This document shows positions 1-9,316 of a DNA stretch of 64,000 bases, piece after piece. Source of the stretch: Bradyrhizobium sp. AZCC 1721 (GTDB taxonomy: Bacteria; Pseudomonadota; Alphaproteobacteria; Rhizobiales; Xanthobacteraceae). Numbering within the stretch: the first letter of the stretch is position 1; every line of letters starts with the position of its first letter. The notes beneath the pieces are model-generated. The model was not told the DNA's origin. It searched no databases and worked only from the letters and a program-made list of their open reading frames with translations. The position numbers and the translations under genes are program-made. The DNA is taken from the NCBI RefSeq assembly GCF_036924715.1, contig NZ_JAZHSB010000001.1, forward strand, positions 2,223,001 through 2,287,000. The letters run 5' to 3'.

Positions 1-134
1 CAAAGCTCGGATCGGCCAAGGTGGTGCCAGGCATGCCGGTCGAGGTCTTTATCAAGACGCCGTCGAGAACCGCGCTGTCCTATCTGCTCAAGCCCTTGCA
101 GGATCAGGCGCAGCACGCGTTGAAGGAACGCTGA
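1..134 (+). CDS. Type I secretion HlyD-family adaptor, C-terminal end only
   Basis: The first 134 bases read in the frame starting at base 3 as the last 43 residues of an HlyD/PrtE-type membrane fusion protein, ending in TGA at 132-134. The visible stretch PGMPVEVFIKT followed by ALSYLLKPL is the family's typical C-terminal signature, and the same kind of ending (ILTGEKSVLDYLLKP) occurs in the complete adaptor at 28031-29284. Such proteins bridge an inner-membrane ABC exporter and a TolC channel. The rest of the gene, and probably its ABC partner, lies before the window. The nearby 2149-residue protein is a plausible cargo (inference). The 3' end overlaps the end of the convergent phosphoesterase gene by 47 bases. 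Confidence 0.85.
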   Translation, partial: KLGSAKVVPGMPVEVFIKTPSRTALSYLLKPLQDQAQHALKER

Positions 135-1266
135 ACGTTCCGTCCAACTGAATCTCGTCACTGGCTAACCGGGTAACGGCAGTGTTTTCGATGACGATGC
201 AGGTAAGCCGTCCTGTTGCGTAGGCTCCCGTGTCGATATTGATCCGGTTCAGCCGCAGATCGGGCTCGTTCACCGGTGTATGGCCGTGCACTACGAAGCG
301 TTCGAACGGCTGTTCCCAGTTGAGAAAATCGTCACGGATCCAGAGCAGATCATCCTCGGTCTGCTCGTGGATTGGAACGCCGGGGCGAACGCCGGCATGG
401 ACGAAGAGAAAGCCGCCACAGCTAAACGTCAATTCGAGCGCTTGCAGAAAATCGAGATGCTCTCTCGGAAGAGTTTCCGCGAACTCGGTCGCCAGCATGG
501 TCTGTTCGTTTCGATCAGGATTGATGCTCGGTTTAAGACCGTAAGACAGCAGGGTTTCGAGACCGCCGTACTGTCGCCATTCGTCCAAGCTTCGTGGATC
601 GGTAAGGAAACGCGGCAAGAATGTTTCATGGTTTCCGCGAAGGAAGATTGCTTGGTGGGACTGCTGCCATCGTAGCAGCAGATCGAGCACACTTCGCGAG
701 TCGGGTCCCCTGTCGATATAGTCACCGACGAAGACGGTAATTGGGCGGGGGACCGGACGTTGTTCGCAATCGGCATCGATTGCGGCCAACAGCCTCTGCA
801 GAAGATCGGAGCGGCCGTGCACGTCGCCCACTGCATATATTCGAATACCTTCGGGGAGTGCCGCATGCGTTTGGTTGCCCTGGCCAAGCGTGCCGGTCGA
901 GAGGTTAGCCTTCGACATGGATTGCGCGCGTCGCGAACCCCAAGCTCGATCCGCCGACGCCGCTCTAAGGTGGCGAATGTACGAGCGCCACAACTCCCAC
1001 CTCCGAACACGTGTCGGTTCGGAGCTACGGGGCAGAGGCGGTTTTGACCTCTCGTCGAGCGGAGCGGTCAGCACGTCCTTCTGTCGTGCCGTTTGCTCGC
1101 ATTCGAGCTGCTCGATACCCAAATCAGGCGTCACGTGAGCGCTTTGATCGTTTGCAAAGTAGCGTCCACTAAGCACATCCATTCGCCTGTGATGAAACGT
1201 CATCGCTGCGATTGAAACGAGTAGAACCACTTCCATGCCAATAATGACAAGGAGCCCTTCGAGCAT
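88..1266 (-). CDS. Membrane-anchored metallophosphoesterase (PP1/PP2A-like serine/threonine phosphatase fold)
   Basis: This 392-residue protein has an N-terminal hydrophobic segment (about residues 3-23), a low-complexity linker to about 140, and a calcineurin-like phosphoesterase domain. The metal-binding motifs are complete: GDVHG (147-151), GDYIDRG (181-187), GNHE (211-214), then FVHAGV and VVHGHTP near 290 and 328. This is the bacterial PrpA/PP1-like class, which hydrolyses phosphoprotein or other phosphomonoester bonds using two metal ions. The anchor suggests membrane attachment; which side the catalytic domain faces is not visible. The start at 1266 follows an AT-rich leader with a weak ribosome site, and Met29 is an alternative. 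It converges on, and overlaps, the secretion adaptor end. Confidence 0.85.
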   Translation of the reverse strand: MLEGLLVIIGMEVVLLVSIAAMTFHHRRMDVLSGRYFANDQSAHVTPDLGIEQLECEQTARQKDVLTAPLDERSKPPLPRSSEPTRVRRWELWRSYIRHLRAASADRAWGSRRAQSMSKANLSTGTLGQGNQTHAALPEGIRIYAVGDVHGRSDLLQRLLAAIDADCEQRPVPRPITVFVGDYIDRGPDSRSVLDLLLRWQQSHQAIFLRGNHETFLPRFLTDPRSLDEWRQYGGLETLLSYGLKPSINPDRNEQTMLATEFAETLPREHLDFLQALELTFSCGGFLFVHAGVRPGVPIHEQTEDDLLWIRDDFLNWEQPFERFVVHGHTPVNEPDLRLNRINIDTGAYATGRLTCIVIENTAVTRLASDEIQLDGTFSVPSTRAAPDPARA

Positions 1267-1373
1267 AAAATAAACTAACTCTTATTTTAAATACCAATAT
1301 AATATATTTAAATGTAGCTTGCGAGGGGATTGGATGCAATATAATATCTTATATTAAATTTGAGGTATTTAAC
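1267..1373. promoter_or_regulatory. AT-rich divergent promoter region
   Basis: This spacer between two divergent genes is very AT-rich against a GC-rich background, with runs such as TATAATATATTTAAAT and ATAATATCTTATATT. It must hold the promoters of both genes. No defined operator could be assigned. Similar AT-rich islands lie before other secretion and surface genes in the window. Confidence 0.5.
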
Positions 1374-1637
1374 GTGGTTCGCTGGTTGTTCGACCAGGTC
1401 ACTTGGGATGGGCAAGCTCTTCTGGTGCCTGCAACAACAGATTCCGGCCAAATAGTATGCAAGGTGCCGCGCAACACGATCCATATGCTGCGCCTGTATT
1501 CCGACGCGATCGGTCGCGAAATACATCTGGAGCGGCAGAGGATCGCCGAGAAGCTCGCGCCGTTTTTGGCTGCGAAGTTGTCGCAGGCCCCTAACGTCGA
1601 AGCGGTGGAGTTATTTCCTTGGGAAGTCCGGGATTGA
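1374..1637 (+). CDS. Hypothetical protein, 87 residues
   Basis: I do not recognise a function. The GTG start at 1374 has a good ribosome site (TGAGG at 1361-1365, 8 bases upstream). The protein begins MVRWLFDQVTWDGQALLVPA and ends in VELFPWEVRD. It has a predicted beta-rich start and an amphipathic helical middle (IHLERQRIAEKLAPFLAAKL). It is soluble, with no signal peptide or membrane segment. It resembles in style the small DUF1488-like proteins of rhizobia, but that link is weak. It stands alone, 111 bases before the acyltransferase. Confidence 0.6.
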   Translation: MVRWLFDQVTWDGQALLVPATTDSGQIVCKVPRNTIHMLRLYSDAIGREIHLERQRIAEKLAPFLAAKLSQAPNVEAVELFPWEVRD

Positions 1638-1748
1638 CGAGAAAGCGTTCCTGAGTGGAAGACTGCTCGCGCGTTAGATATGCAGGAAGCGGGATTGCTT
1701 CCATAGGACGCCGGGTGCGACAACCGGCAACTTCGCAATTCCCATGAG

Positions 1749-2495
1749 ATGTCAGAACGGGCAGCTAGGTCGAGACCCTATTCATCTTCGACCTACCTTG
1801 AATTCGCGATGATAGTTGGGCAGATTGACGCATATGCAAACCCGGTTCCGTTGTCCGACCTGCAGCCGAATCCCGAGCCAGTAACACGCGGAGAGCGCGG
1901 AAGCCCAATGGACTCAAGGTTTGATCATCGGATAACCGAAGAACAGGCTGACGAATGGTTGGCGCTCTGCCGGCGCTTTTTTCAACTTCTTGCAGCTCGC
2001 AAGAAGCGACAGTTCAATCGAAGAGTGTCGATCGCGGACCTACTTTCCGAACGCCATGACAACGCTGCCGCTTGTGGGTTCGGAGAGGGCACGACAATGT
2101 ATGATAATGTGCTCGTTCTGAGTGAGGTCACCGTTGGACGAAATACTTGGATCGGTCCGGGCTGCATTCTGGATGGATCGGGTGGGAGTCTTGAGATCGG
2201 CGATTGGTGCTCCATTTCCGCCGGTGTTCAGATCTACACACACAACACCGTGAATCGCTCTACCTCGCTTGGAGCGGAGCCGGTCGACTACGCGCCGACA
2301 AGGATCGGTCACGGGGTCTACATCGGTCCAAATGCCATCATTCAGATGGGGGTCACGGTAGGTGACAGAGCGGTGATCGGCGCAAACTCACTGGTCAATC
2401 GGGATATCCCACCAGGAGCTAAGGCGTTCGGGTCTCCTGCACGACTTTACGGCATTGAAGCATCTCGGCCGAAATCCGGACGGCCCGACGAGTAA
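1749..2495 (+). CDS. Hexapeptide-repeat (left-handed beta-helix) acyltransferase
   Basis: The C-terminal 150 residues carry the imperfect hexapeptide pattern of LbH acetyl/acyltransferases (NTWIGPGCILDG, then IGHGVYIGPNAIIQMGVTVG, then AVIGANSLVNRDIPPGAKAF). A conserved helper segment IYTHNTV probably supplies the catalytic His. These trimeric enzymes transfer acetyl groups from acetyl-CoA to sugars or amino acids. The ending FGSPARLYG is typical of sugar O-acetyltransferases in polysaccharide biosynthesis. Residues 1-53 are not typical of the family. A start at Met54 (ATG at 1908, preceded by GGAAG) is quite possible and would give a 195-residue enzyme of normal size. The substrate is unknown; surface polysaccharide modification would fit the neighbouring secretion genes. 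Confidence 0.8.
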   Translation: MSERAARSRPYSSSTYLEFAMIVGQIDAYANPVPLSDLQPNPEPVTRGERGSPMDSRFDHRITEEQADEWLALCRRFFQLLAARKKRQFNRRVSIADLLSERHDNAAACGFGEGTTMYDNVLVLSEVTVGRNTWIGPGCILDGSGGSLEIGDWCSISAGVQIYTHNTVNRSTSLGAEPVDYAPTRIGHGVYIGPNAIIQMGVTVGDRAVIGANSLVNRDIPPGAKAFGSPARLYGIEASRPKSGRPDE

Positions 2496-2636
2496 ACTAA
2501 TCCCTCAATGTTTGGCAGCAATCGGAGCCGGGCGATCGAGGACTTAGTCCAAGTCGCCGAAGCCTCGTGAAGCGAGCAAACCATCGATCTGACAATCTGA
2601 CATGCCGTTCCGCAGCGAGGCGTCCATTTCTCCCTG

Positions 2637-5600
2637 TCAGGCCACAAGTTGCGGACGGAACAGAACGTCGACGCCATAACTCGTGGAGTTGTAGCTATTC
2701 GTTGGGAAAAGGGCGCCTGATCCATAAGCGTACACGCCGTTTCCTCCACTCGTCGCGGACGATGGTGCAGTCAGCGGTCCGTTGGTAACCGCCGAGTTAA
2801 ACAGGCCGGGATCGGCGGCGTAGTTTCCTGACGTGTGATAGGACGCAACATACGTTGTCCCGGCCGTGATCGTCACCGGTGTGGCGAAGTCCACCTGCTG
2901 CCAGCCGCTCGCCGTCTCGTTGGTAAAGGTGGCGGTTGCAAGCAGGGTACCGGTGCTGGTCCAGAGATGCGCGACATGGGTGCCGGTGTTCGACGCGCCC
3001 TTGTAGAAGCGCAGCCCTGTGACGTCTCCGGTACTGGACGCCTGGAATTTGAGCCCGAGCTCGACTGAGTTCGGGTCATTGACTGATACCAAGCTCGGTG
3101 TCGGATTGGAGCTGAACAGGCTTACGATGCTCGCAGATGCCGCGTTGACGGTCAAAGAAGCCGTTGCGTTGGCCGTCCCGCCGCGGCCGTCCGAGATGGC
3201 ATATGTAAACGACGCCGGTCCCGTATAGCCGGAGTTGGGCGTGAACACTACCGTGTTGTTTTGGGCGTTGAAGCTTGCGGTGCCGTTGACACCGCTACCT
3301 GCGCCCGTGATCGTCAAGGTATCGCCGTCCGGATCAGTGTCGTTGGCAAGCAAGCTCGACGCTGCCACGGAAAGTGGGGTGTTCTGAGTAACATTGAAGC
3401 CGGAATCATTCGACGCAACGGGTGCCTGGTTAGTTCCGCTGCTTGCGGGGCTGAAGATCACGTCGACCCAGTAGTTGGCTGCACCATAGGTGCTCGTGGG
3501 GAACAGATTGCCGGTCCCGTAGACGTAGACGCCGTTGTTGCTGGCAGGCGCCGTGAGCGGTCCATTCACGCGCGCGGTAGTGAAGTAGTTGCCAGTAGCT
3601 GCGTAATGGCCGTTGCTGTGATAGCTGGCCACGTAAGTAGTCCCGGCGTCGATTGCTACCGGGTTACTGAACGTCACGGTCTGCCAGCCGCTCGCCGTTT
3701 CATTTGTGAATGTTGCGGTTGCGAGCAGAGTGCCCGTGCTGCTCCACAACGAGCCGGTATGGGTACCGGTATCGTTGGCTCCCTTATAGTATTTGATCCC
3801 CGTGATGGTGCCTGCCGAGGATGAGGTGAACCGCACGCCGAGATTAACCTGCGCCGTATCGGGGTCCGATAGTATCGCCGGCGTGTCCGAACTTGAGAAC
3901 AGGCTCACGGTGAGCGGCGTCACCACGATGTTGAAGGTCTCATTGGTGGTGAGGCCGCCAGCGTCGGTAACTGAAACCCGCACACCGACCGTGCCGGTCG
4001 AGGTGGGTGTTCCGCTGAACGTCCGTGTCACTCCGTCAAACGTCAGCCATGCGGGAAGTGCTGACCCGTCGAGGGCAGTCGCGGCGTAGGTCAACGTGTC
4101 GCCGCTATCGACATCGGCGAACGTGCCGGCAGGTAACGTCAGGGAGAAGGTCGAGCCGACGGTCGTGTTCTGATCACCGGTCTGGACCGCAAGCACCGGC
4201 GCATCATTTGCGCCATGAATAGTAACCGTAAGTGTCGTCGACGAAGTGGCGCCGGCGGCATCGCGCATGGTGTAGTTGAAGACCTCGGTCAGCGTGTTGG
4301 TCGATAGCCGCAACGCCTGCACGGCTGAGGCGGTCTCATTGACGGTGTAGGTGTACACGCCCGAAGCATTGAGCACGAGACTGCCATACGCACCGGCGAG
4401 TGCCGTGCCGAGCGTACCCGCGGTCGCGCCGAAGCTCACGGCTGACACAGTCTTGGTGTCGCCCGCATTCTCATCGGTGTCGTTGGTCAGCACATTGCCG
4501 GTGGCGACCGAGCCGCCGGTGGCGTTGTTGGTACCGCCTCTTTCGGTGGCGTCGCCGGTATCGGCTACCGCCGTCGGTGGCGTATTCGGCGTCGACATCA
4601 CAACAATATTGAAGGTCTCACTGGTGGTGAGGCCGCCAGCATCGGTAACTGAAACCCGCACACCGACCGTGCCAGTCGAGGTGGGTGTTCCACTGAACGA
4701 CCGTGTCGCTCCGTTAAACGTCAGCCATGCGGGGAGCGCTGCCCCGTCGAGGGCAGTCGCGGCGTAGGTCAACGTGTCGCCGCTATCGACATCGGTGAAC
4801 GTGCCGGCGGGGAGCGTCAGGGAGAAGGCCGAGCCGACGCTCGCGGATTGATCGCTGGTCTGGACCGCAAGCACCGGGGCGTCGTTTGCGCCATGAATAG
4901 TAACCGTAAGTGTCGTCGACGAAGTGGCGCCGGCGGCATCGCGCATGGTGTAGTTGAAGACCTCGGTCAGCGTGTTGGTCGATAGCCGCAACGCCTGCAC
5001 GGCGGAGGCGGTCTCATTGACGGTGTAGGTGTACGCGCCCGAAGCATTGAGCACGAGACTGCCATACGCACCGGCGAGTGCCGTGCCGAGCGTACCCGCG
5101 GTCGCGCCGAAGCTCACGGCTGACACGGTCTTGGTGTCGCCGGCATCCGGATCAGTATCGTTAGCCAGCACATTGCCCGTGGCGGCGGAGCCGCCGGTAC
5201 CATTGTTGGGGCCGCCTTTTTCGGTGGCGTCGCCGCTATCGGCCACCGCCGTCGGCGCGATGTTGCTGGTGCCGCTCGGCGAAAACACGACATCGACCCA
5301 ATAATTTGCGGCGCCATAGGTATTGGTCGGGAAGATGCCGGTCGTGCTGGTGCCGCCATATGAATACACCCCGTTGCCGCCGGCGACCGTCGTGGTGGAG
5401 GGGGCAGTCAAGGGGCCGTTCGTGACGGCCGTTGTGAAGTAATTGTTGGTCGCCACATAGGCGCCGGTCGTGTGGTAGGAGGCAACGTAGGTGGTATTGG
5501 CGGCGATGGAAACCGCGGACGACAGATTCACCGTCTGCCAGCCGGAGGCTGCCGTGTTGGTAAAGGTCGCGCTGGCAAGAAGGGTGCCTGTCGAGGTCCA

Positions 5601-8600
5601 GAGATCAACGACGTCGGCGCCAGTGTCGCTGGCGCTGCGATAGAACTTCAGCGCCGTAATCTGACCGGCCACGGAGGAGGTGAACTTCACCCCGACCTCG
5701 AGCTGTTGCCCGTCATTAAGGCTGGTCTGTGCCGGTATATTTGACGCGCTGAACAGGCTTACCGGAGCCGCTCCGGGTGGTGCTACCGTGAAGCTAACCT
5801 GCGCTGTAGCGGTCCCGCCGCGTCCGTCCGAAATCGTGTAGCTGAAGCTAGCCGGACCGGTATAGCCGGAATCGGGCGTGAATGTGATGGTATTGTTCTG
5901 CGGATTGGGCTGGGTATTAAGCACGACGGTGCCGTGCGTTGGTGCGCTCACCCCGATGACACTCAATGCATCGCCATCGGGATCGCTGTCGTTGCTGATC
6001 AGGGACGATGCTGCGATTGTCGCAGCCAAATTCTGTGCGATGGTTGGCCCGACGTCGTTCGCGGCCACCGGTACGCCATTGACGGTGGACGGATTGAACA
6101 TCACGTCAACCCAGTAATTCTCTCCCGAATACGTATTTGTCGGGAACGCGCGGTTGCTGCTGTAGACATACACGCCGTTGCCATTGGCGAAAGCGGTCAG
6201 TGGACCGCTTGTCACATTGCTCGTGAAATAGTCAGGGCTGACGGAGTAATGGCCCACATTCGTGTGATAGGAAGCGACATAAGTGGTGTTCGGCGTCAGT
6301 GTGACCGGATTGGAGAAGGTCACGCTCTGCCAGCCGGATGCGGTTTCGTTTGTAAAGGTAGCGGTCGCCAGCAAGGTACCTGTACTGGACCAAAGTTCGC
6401 CTGTGTGGGTGCCCGTATCCTGGCTACCCTTGTAGAAGCGGATCCCGCTTACAGTACCGGCCACCGAGCTTTGAAACTTCACGCCTAGCTCGACCGCGCT
6501 TGCATCCGTGACGTTGACGATAGCAGGAGTTGCCGAGCCCGAGAAAAGCGTAATGTAAGATGGAGCAGAGACGACTACGGTGCGACCTGCTGAAGGCGTT
6601 TCCAGATTGATGGAATCGTCGACCGCGCGGCTCTTGATCGTGTAGGTCCCGGCAACCTGCGGCGACCATGTATAGGTCCAATTCTCGTCGCCGATTGCAT
6701 TATACCAGGTTACTCCACCGTCAGTCGAAACCTCTACGGCGCCGATCACGCCACCACCAAGGTCCGATGCCGTACCGGAAATTGTGACCACGCTTTGCGC
6801 GGTAAAGCTTGCTATCGGATTGATGGTGGAGGTTGGAGCGGTGGTATCGGTTGAGGCGGTCGTGGGGACCAGCCCCGACTGAAGCGTTCCCGGCTGGATG
6901 CCCATGTCGGCCAGAAGGTTGACCATCGCCTGTTGGACGCGCGGGTCGCTGGGAGTTGGTTGCAGGTCGTGATTGTCGCTCAGGCCCCACGACCAGTAGA
7001 CCGTTCCGGCGCCGAAGACCAATGCGCCGCTCGGCGCGCGATAGAGGGTTAGATTATGTGTCGAGACGCCAGCTCCGACTGTGTTGCCGTAGTCGAGTAG
7101 ATAGGTACTGACTGGGAGCGTTGTCGAGGAGAGCCGGACCAGGCCGGCCGGATCGAACCCGTTGTCGGGCGCTTCATCCCACTCATAGCCGAGATAGTTC
7201 TTCGTCAGCGTCGCCGTCTGCCCCTGCTGAAGATTGGCGACGCTGGTATTGCGCCAAAAGCGCAGGTTGGCGTCGTCGTAGGGAATGGTGATTGCCTTCA
7301 GGGCGTCGGGTTGGGTGACGCCGACATCATCGACCTGGAACAACTGTCCGATCAAGGCATTTTCCGGAATACCTCCGCCGGTCGCCGGCGGGCTGAAGCG
7401 CGGATCACGAAACGTTCCGGTCCACTGGTTTGTCGGATCAATCGACGAATTTGCCCAGGTCTCTTTATAGGAGATCAATGTGCGGTAGGCTGTGCCGTCG
7501 CTACTTATGCTGTTGCCCCAGCGCGTGCGCCAATACATCTCGTTGCCGCTCCAGAACGACAAATTCACGCCGGCATCGCGTGCCGCCTGGACGTTGTCGC
7601 GTTGCTGCCCCGACCAGTATTCGTCGTGGCCAACGTCGAGATACATTTTGTGGTTAAGGAGCAAGCTGCCGTAACGGTCAGTATCGACGCCTGCCATGTA
7701 GGAGACATCGTAACCGTTCTGCTCCAGCCAGTAGATCGCCGAGTACTCGGCCCCGAACAAATAATCTTGTGGACCGGCGGCCTGACCAATTCCGCCACGG
7801 GTGGCAATCGGACGGTTGTAACTCACCGCATACGCGCGTCCTGCGCCTTGACCCGTTGCTGGACCGTTGCCGCCATAGAAATTTGCTCCGCCCCAGCCAT
7901 TATAGGCCTGCCACGTCGTGTCCGACGTTTGGAAAATGATGTCGCTGGTGCTGCTGTCATCCCTCACGATGAATGGGATATGATTTTCGCCGAAGGTTCC
8001 ATCCTGGCGCACGAGCTTCGCAATGTAGACGCCGGACACTGCATCCGCCGGAATGTCCCAGGATGCGGAAACAGACCAATTGCCGGCATCGACTAGGCCC
8101 GTGGTCGCGTCGCGCAGCGGCGCAGGCTGATTTTGTACGCCCGTGTGCTGGATCGTGGTGACCAATCGAGCGCCCATGCCGCCGTAGTATCCGAGGCGAT
8201 AGATCTCGATCCGGTAGTTCGATGAGTTCGTATTGATCTTGAAGTCAACTCTGTTGCCATTATCGACGCTGATGTCGGTAGCAAAGCCTTCGATATTCGA
8301 ACTGCCAGCGCCGTCGATATCCCACACGCTTTGTGGGGTTCCTTGCTTCTGATTCTCGAGAACGATCGCGTTTGTGGACGCTGCCGCGGCGGCCGCGACA
8401 ACGTTGGGCGATGCCGTTGTGGTCGCACTCGAAGCCGTTGCAGTCGTAACCGAACCCGACAGAACTCCGCCTTGGCCGCTCCCAGGCCCCGGATCGGCCT
8501 GGCCTCCTACCAACGCCCAATCTTTGATTGGAGCAACATTCTGTAAAGACATCTCCGCGCTGACTGAGGCTCCCATGATCCCGGCTTGGCCGGTTAACAG

Positions 8601-9086
8601 GAAATCTGCTCCGCCTGACACTCGGCTGTCATTCACTTGGCCGCTCAAACGCACATGCGCCGTGTGCGCCGCTATCTGGTCGAGCACCTGTGTTGGAGCA
8701 AGGAAGTAGCCGCAACCACAAATGGCGGCAGCCGCCGGAGGGGGCGCAGATGAGCCAATGATAGTTGGGGCCAACGGCGCGGAAGGGACCCTGCCTAGGA
8801 GCACAACGGGATCTGACATTGCTGGCTCGGCTGCCGCAGGGGCTGGCACTCGAACTTCCGCTGTCAACCCTGCGAAGCGAGCCTCGGCGATTTCAGTGAA
8901 TGTCGACGCGACGGCACCTAAGCCGATCATGCCCGGACCTTCCCACCATTTCCGCGCGGCGAGAAGCGACTCGCTATCAGTGTCCAAATCGGGTGCGCGG
9001 GCATTTCCTCGCAGGACAGTGCGTGGCCAAGTCCGCAGTCCGAGAGCAATACGGCCCAAACCGGAATCTTCGTAGAAGGACCTCAT
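2637..9086 (-). CDS. Giant mosaic exported protein: dimethylformamidase-like domain, four DUF4082 modules, VCBS and cadherin-like repeats
   Basis: 2149 residues. Approximate layout: 1-250 Ala/Pro-rich leader; 252-732 a domain like the C-terminal region of the N,N-dimethylformamidase large subunit (starting SVWDIDGAGSSNIEGFATD); 749-842 Ig-like; DUF4082 at 845-999, 1109-1265, 1727-1879 and 1988-2145 (each with ATFTNETASGW or close variants, and YVASYHT); cadherin-like NDSDPDGD modules near 1005-1105 and 1885-1982; two VCBS plus He_PIG units at 1272-1723. There is no Sec signal peptide. Repeat content and Asp/Gly/Thr composition point to type I secretion, probably through the system ending at base 134 (inference). 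The enzymatic fold may act on, or bind, an extracellular ligand; amidase activity is not shown. The ribosome site GAGGA is only 4 bases from ATG, and the start overlaps the upstream small ORF (ATGA). Confidence 0.8.
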   Translation of the reverse strand: MRSFYEDSGLGRIALGLRTWPRTVLRGNARAPDLDTDSESLLAARKWWEGPGMIGLGAVASTFTEIAEARFAGLTAEVRVPAPAAAEPAMSDPVVLLGRVPSAPLAPTIIGSSAPPPAAAAICGCGYFLAPTQVLDQIAAHTAHVRLSGQVNDSRVSGGADFLLTGQAGIMGASVSAEMSLQNVAPIKDWALVGGQADPGPGSGQGGVLSGSVTTATASSATTTASPNVVAAAAAASTNAIVLENQKQGTPQSVWDIDGAGSSNIEGFATDISVDNGNRVDFKINTNSSNYRIEIYRLGYYGGMGARLVTTIQHTGVQNQPAPLRDATTGLVDAGNWSVSASWDIPADAVSGVYIAKLVRQDGTFGENHIPFIVRDDSSTSDIIFQTSDTTWQAYNGWGGANFYGGNGPATGQGAGRAYAVSYNRPIATRGGIGQAAGPQDYLFGAEYSAIYWLEQNGYDVSYMAGVDTDRYGSLLLNHKMYLDVGHDEYWSGQQRDNVQAARDAGVNLSFWSGNEMYWRTRWGNSISSDGTAYRTLISYKETWANSSIDPTNQWTGTFRDPRFSPPATGGGIPENALIGQLFQVDDVGVTQPDALKAITIPYDDANLRFWRNTSVANLQQGQTATLTKNYLGYEWDEAPDNGFDPAGLVRLSSTTLPVSTYLLDYGNTVGAGVSTHNLTLYRAPSGALVFGAGTVYWSWGLSDNHDLQPTPSDPRVQQAMVNLLADMGIQPGTLQSGLVPTTASTDTTAPTSTINPIASFTAQSVVTISGTASDLGGGVIGAVEVSTDGGVTWYNAIGDENWTYTWSPQVAGTYTIKSRAVDDSINLETPSAGRTVVVSAPSYITLFSGSATPAIVNVTDASAVELGVKFQSSVAGTVSGIRFYKGSQDTGTHTGELWSSTGTLLATATFTNETASGWQSVTFSNPVTLTPNTTYVASYHTNVGHYSVSPDYFTSNVTSGPLTAFANGNGVYVYSSNRAFPTNTYSGENYWVDVMFNPSTVNGVPVAANDVGPTIAQNLAATIAASSLISNDSDPDGDALSVIGVSAPTHGTVVLNTQPNPQNNTITFTPDSGYTGPASFSYTISDGRGGTATAQVSFTVAPPGAAPVSLFSASNIPAQTSLNDGQQLEVGVKFTSSVAGQITALKFYRSASDTGADVVDLWTSTGTLLASATFTNTAASGWQTVNLSSAVSIAANTTYVASYHTTGAYVATNNYFTTAVTNGPLTAPSTTTVAGGNGVYSYGGTSTTGIFPTNTYGAANYWVDVVFSPSGTSNIAPTAVADSGDATEKGGPNNGTGGSAATGNVLANDTDPDAGDTKTVSAVSFGATAGTLGTALAGAYGSLVLNASGAYTYTVNETASAVQALRLSTNTLTEVFNYTMRDAAGATSSTTLTVTIHGANDAPVLAVQTSDQSASVGSAFSLTLPAGTFTDVDSGDTLTYAATALDGAALPAWLTFNGATRSFSGTPTSTGTVGVRVSVTDAGGLTTSETFNIVVMSTPNTPPTAVADTGDATERGGTNNATGGSVATGNVLTNDTDENAGDTKTVSAVSFGATAGTLGTALAGAYGSLVLNASGVYTYTVNETASAVQALRLSTNTLTEVFNYTMRDAAGATSSTTLTVTIHGANDAPVLAVQTGDQNTTVGSTFSLTLPAGTFADVDSGDTLTYAATALDGSALPAWLTFDGVTRTFSGTPTSTGTVGVRVSVTDAGGLTTNETFNIVVTPLTVSLFSSSDTPAILSDPDTAQVNLGVRFTSSSAGTITGIKYYKGANDTGTHTGSLWSSTGTLLATATFTNETASGWQTVTFSNPVAIDAGTTYVASYHSNGHYAATGNYFTTARVNGPLTAPASNNGVYVYGTGNLFPTSTYGAANYWVDVIFSPASSGTNQAPVASNDSGFNVTQNTPLSVAASSLLANDTDPDGDTLTITGAGSGVNGTASFNAQNNTVVFTPNSGYTGPASFTYAISDGRGGTANATASLTVNAASASIVSLFSSNPTPSLVSVNDPNSVELGLKFQASSTGDVTGLRFYKGASNTGTHVAHLWTSTGTLLATATFTNETASGWQQVDFATPVTITAGTTYVASYHTSGNYAADPGLFNSAVTNGPLTAPSSATSGGNGVYAYGSGALFPTNSYNSTSYGVDVLFRPQLVA
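3916..5271 (-). repeat. Two tandem 678-bp coding repeats (VCBS + He_PIG units)
   Basis: Two nearly identical units of 678 bp (226 codons) lie head to tail inside the giant gene. For example TTGAAGGTCT recurs at 3931 and 4609. Each unit encodes one VCBS repeat (GAYGSLVLNASG..YTVNET) followed by one putative-Ig module (LPAGTF.DVDSGDTLTYAAT). High DNA identity, not just protein identity, indicates recent duplication or ongoing homogenisation by recombination. Confidence 0.85.
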
Positions 9087-9316
9087 GATATCCTCGCGCG
9101 AGAAAGGGGAATACGTATGAGAGGCTGCAGCCGTGATGACTGGGCGGATACAGGAGCGACAGCTTCAATGGACGGCCCACTCGTGGATCGCTGGACCGCG
9201 ATGCTGCGCTGGGTAGTGACCTCAAGCGAGCACGCATGCTGGTTCGACAAGTCACAGCGTTCGATCTGCCGCTCGGCCATGGTCGCGTCGCTATCCGCAA
9301 TAGTTGCTAAGACCAT
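9083..9316 (-). CDS. Small ORF overlapping the giant gene's start (possible leader gene)
   Basis: A 77-residue reading frame (MVLATIADSDATMAERQIER...) whose TGA overlaps the ATG of the 2149-residue protein in an ATGA arrangement, as in translationally coupled genes. Codon third positions are mostly G/C in the first 50 codons, as in real genes here. The frame stays open further upstream (KLNVAGAAMVLATIADSDA resembles a signal peptide), but no standard start codon precedes it, so the N-terminus may be degenerate or use a rare ATT codon. No family is recognised. The overlap is the main argument for it. Confidence 0.35.
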   Translation of the reverse strand: MVLATIADSDATMAERQIERCDLSNQHACSLEVTTQRSIAVQRSTSGPSIEAVAPVSAQSSRLQPLIRIPLSRARIS

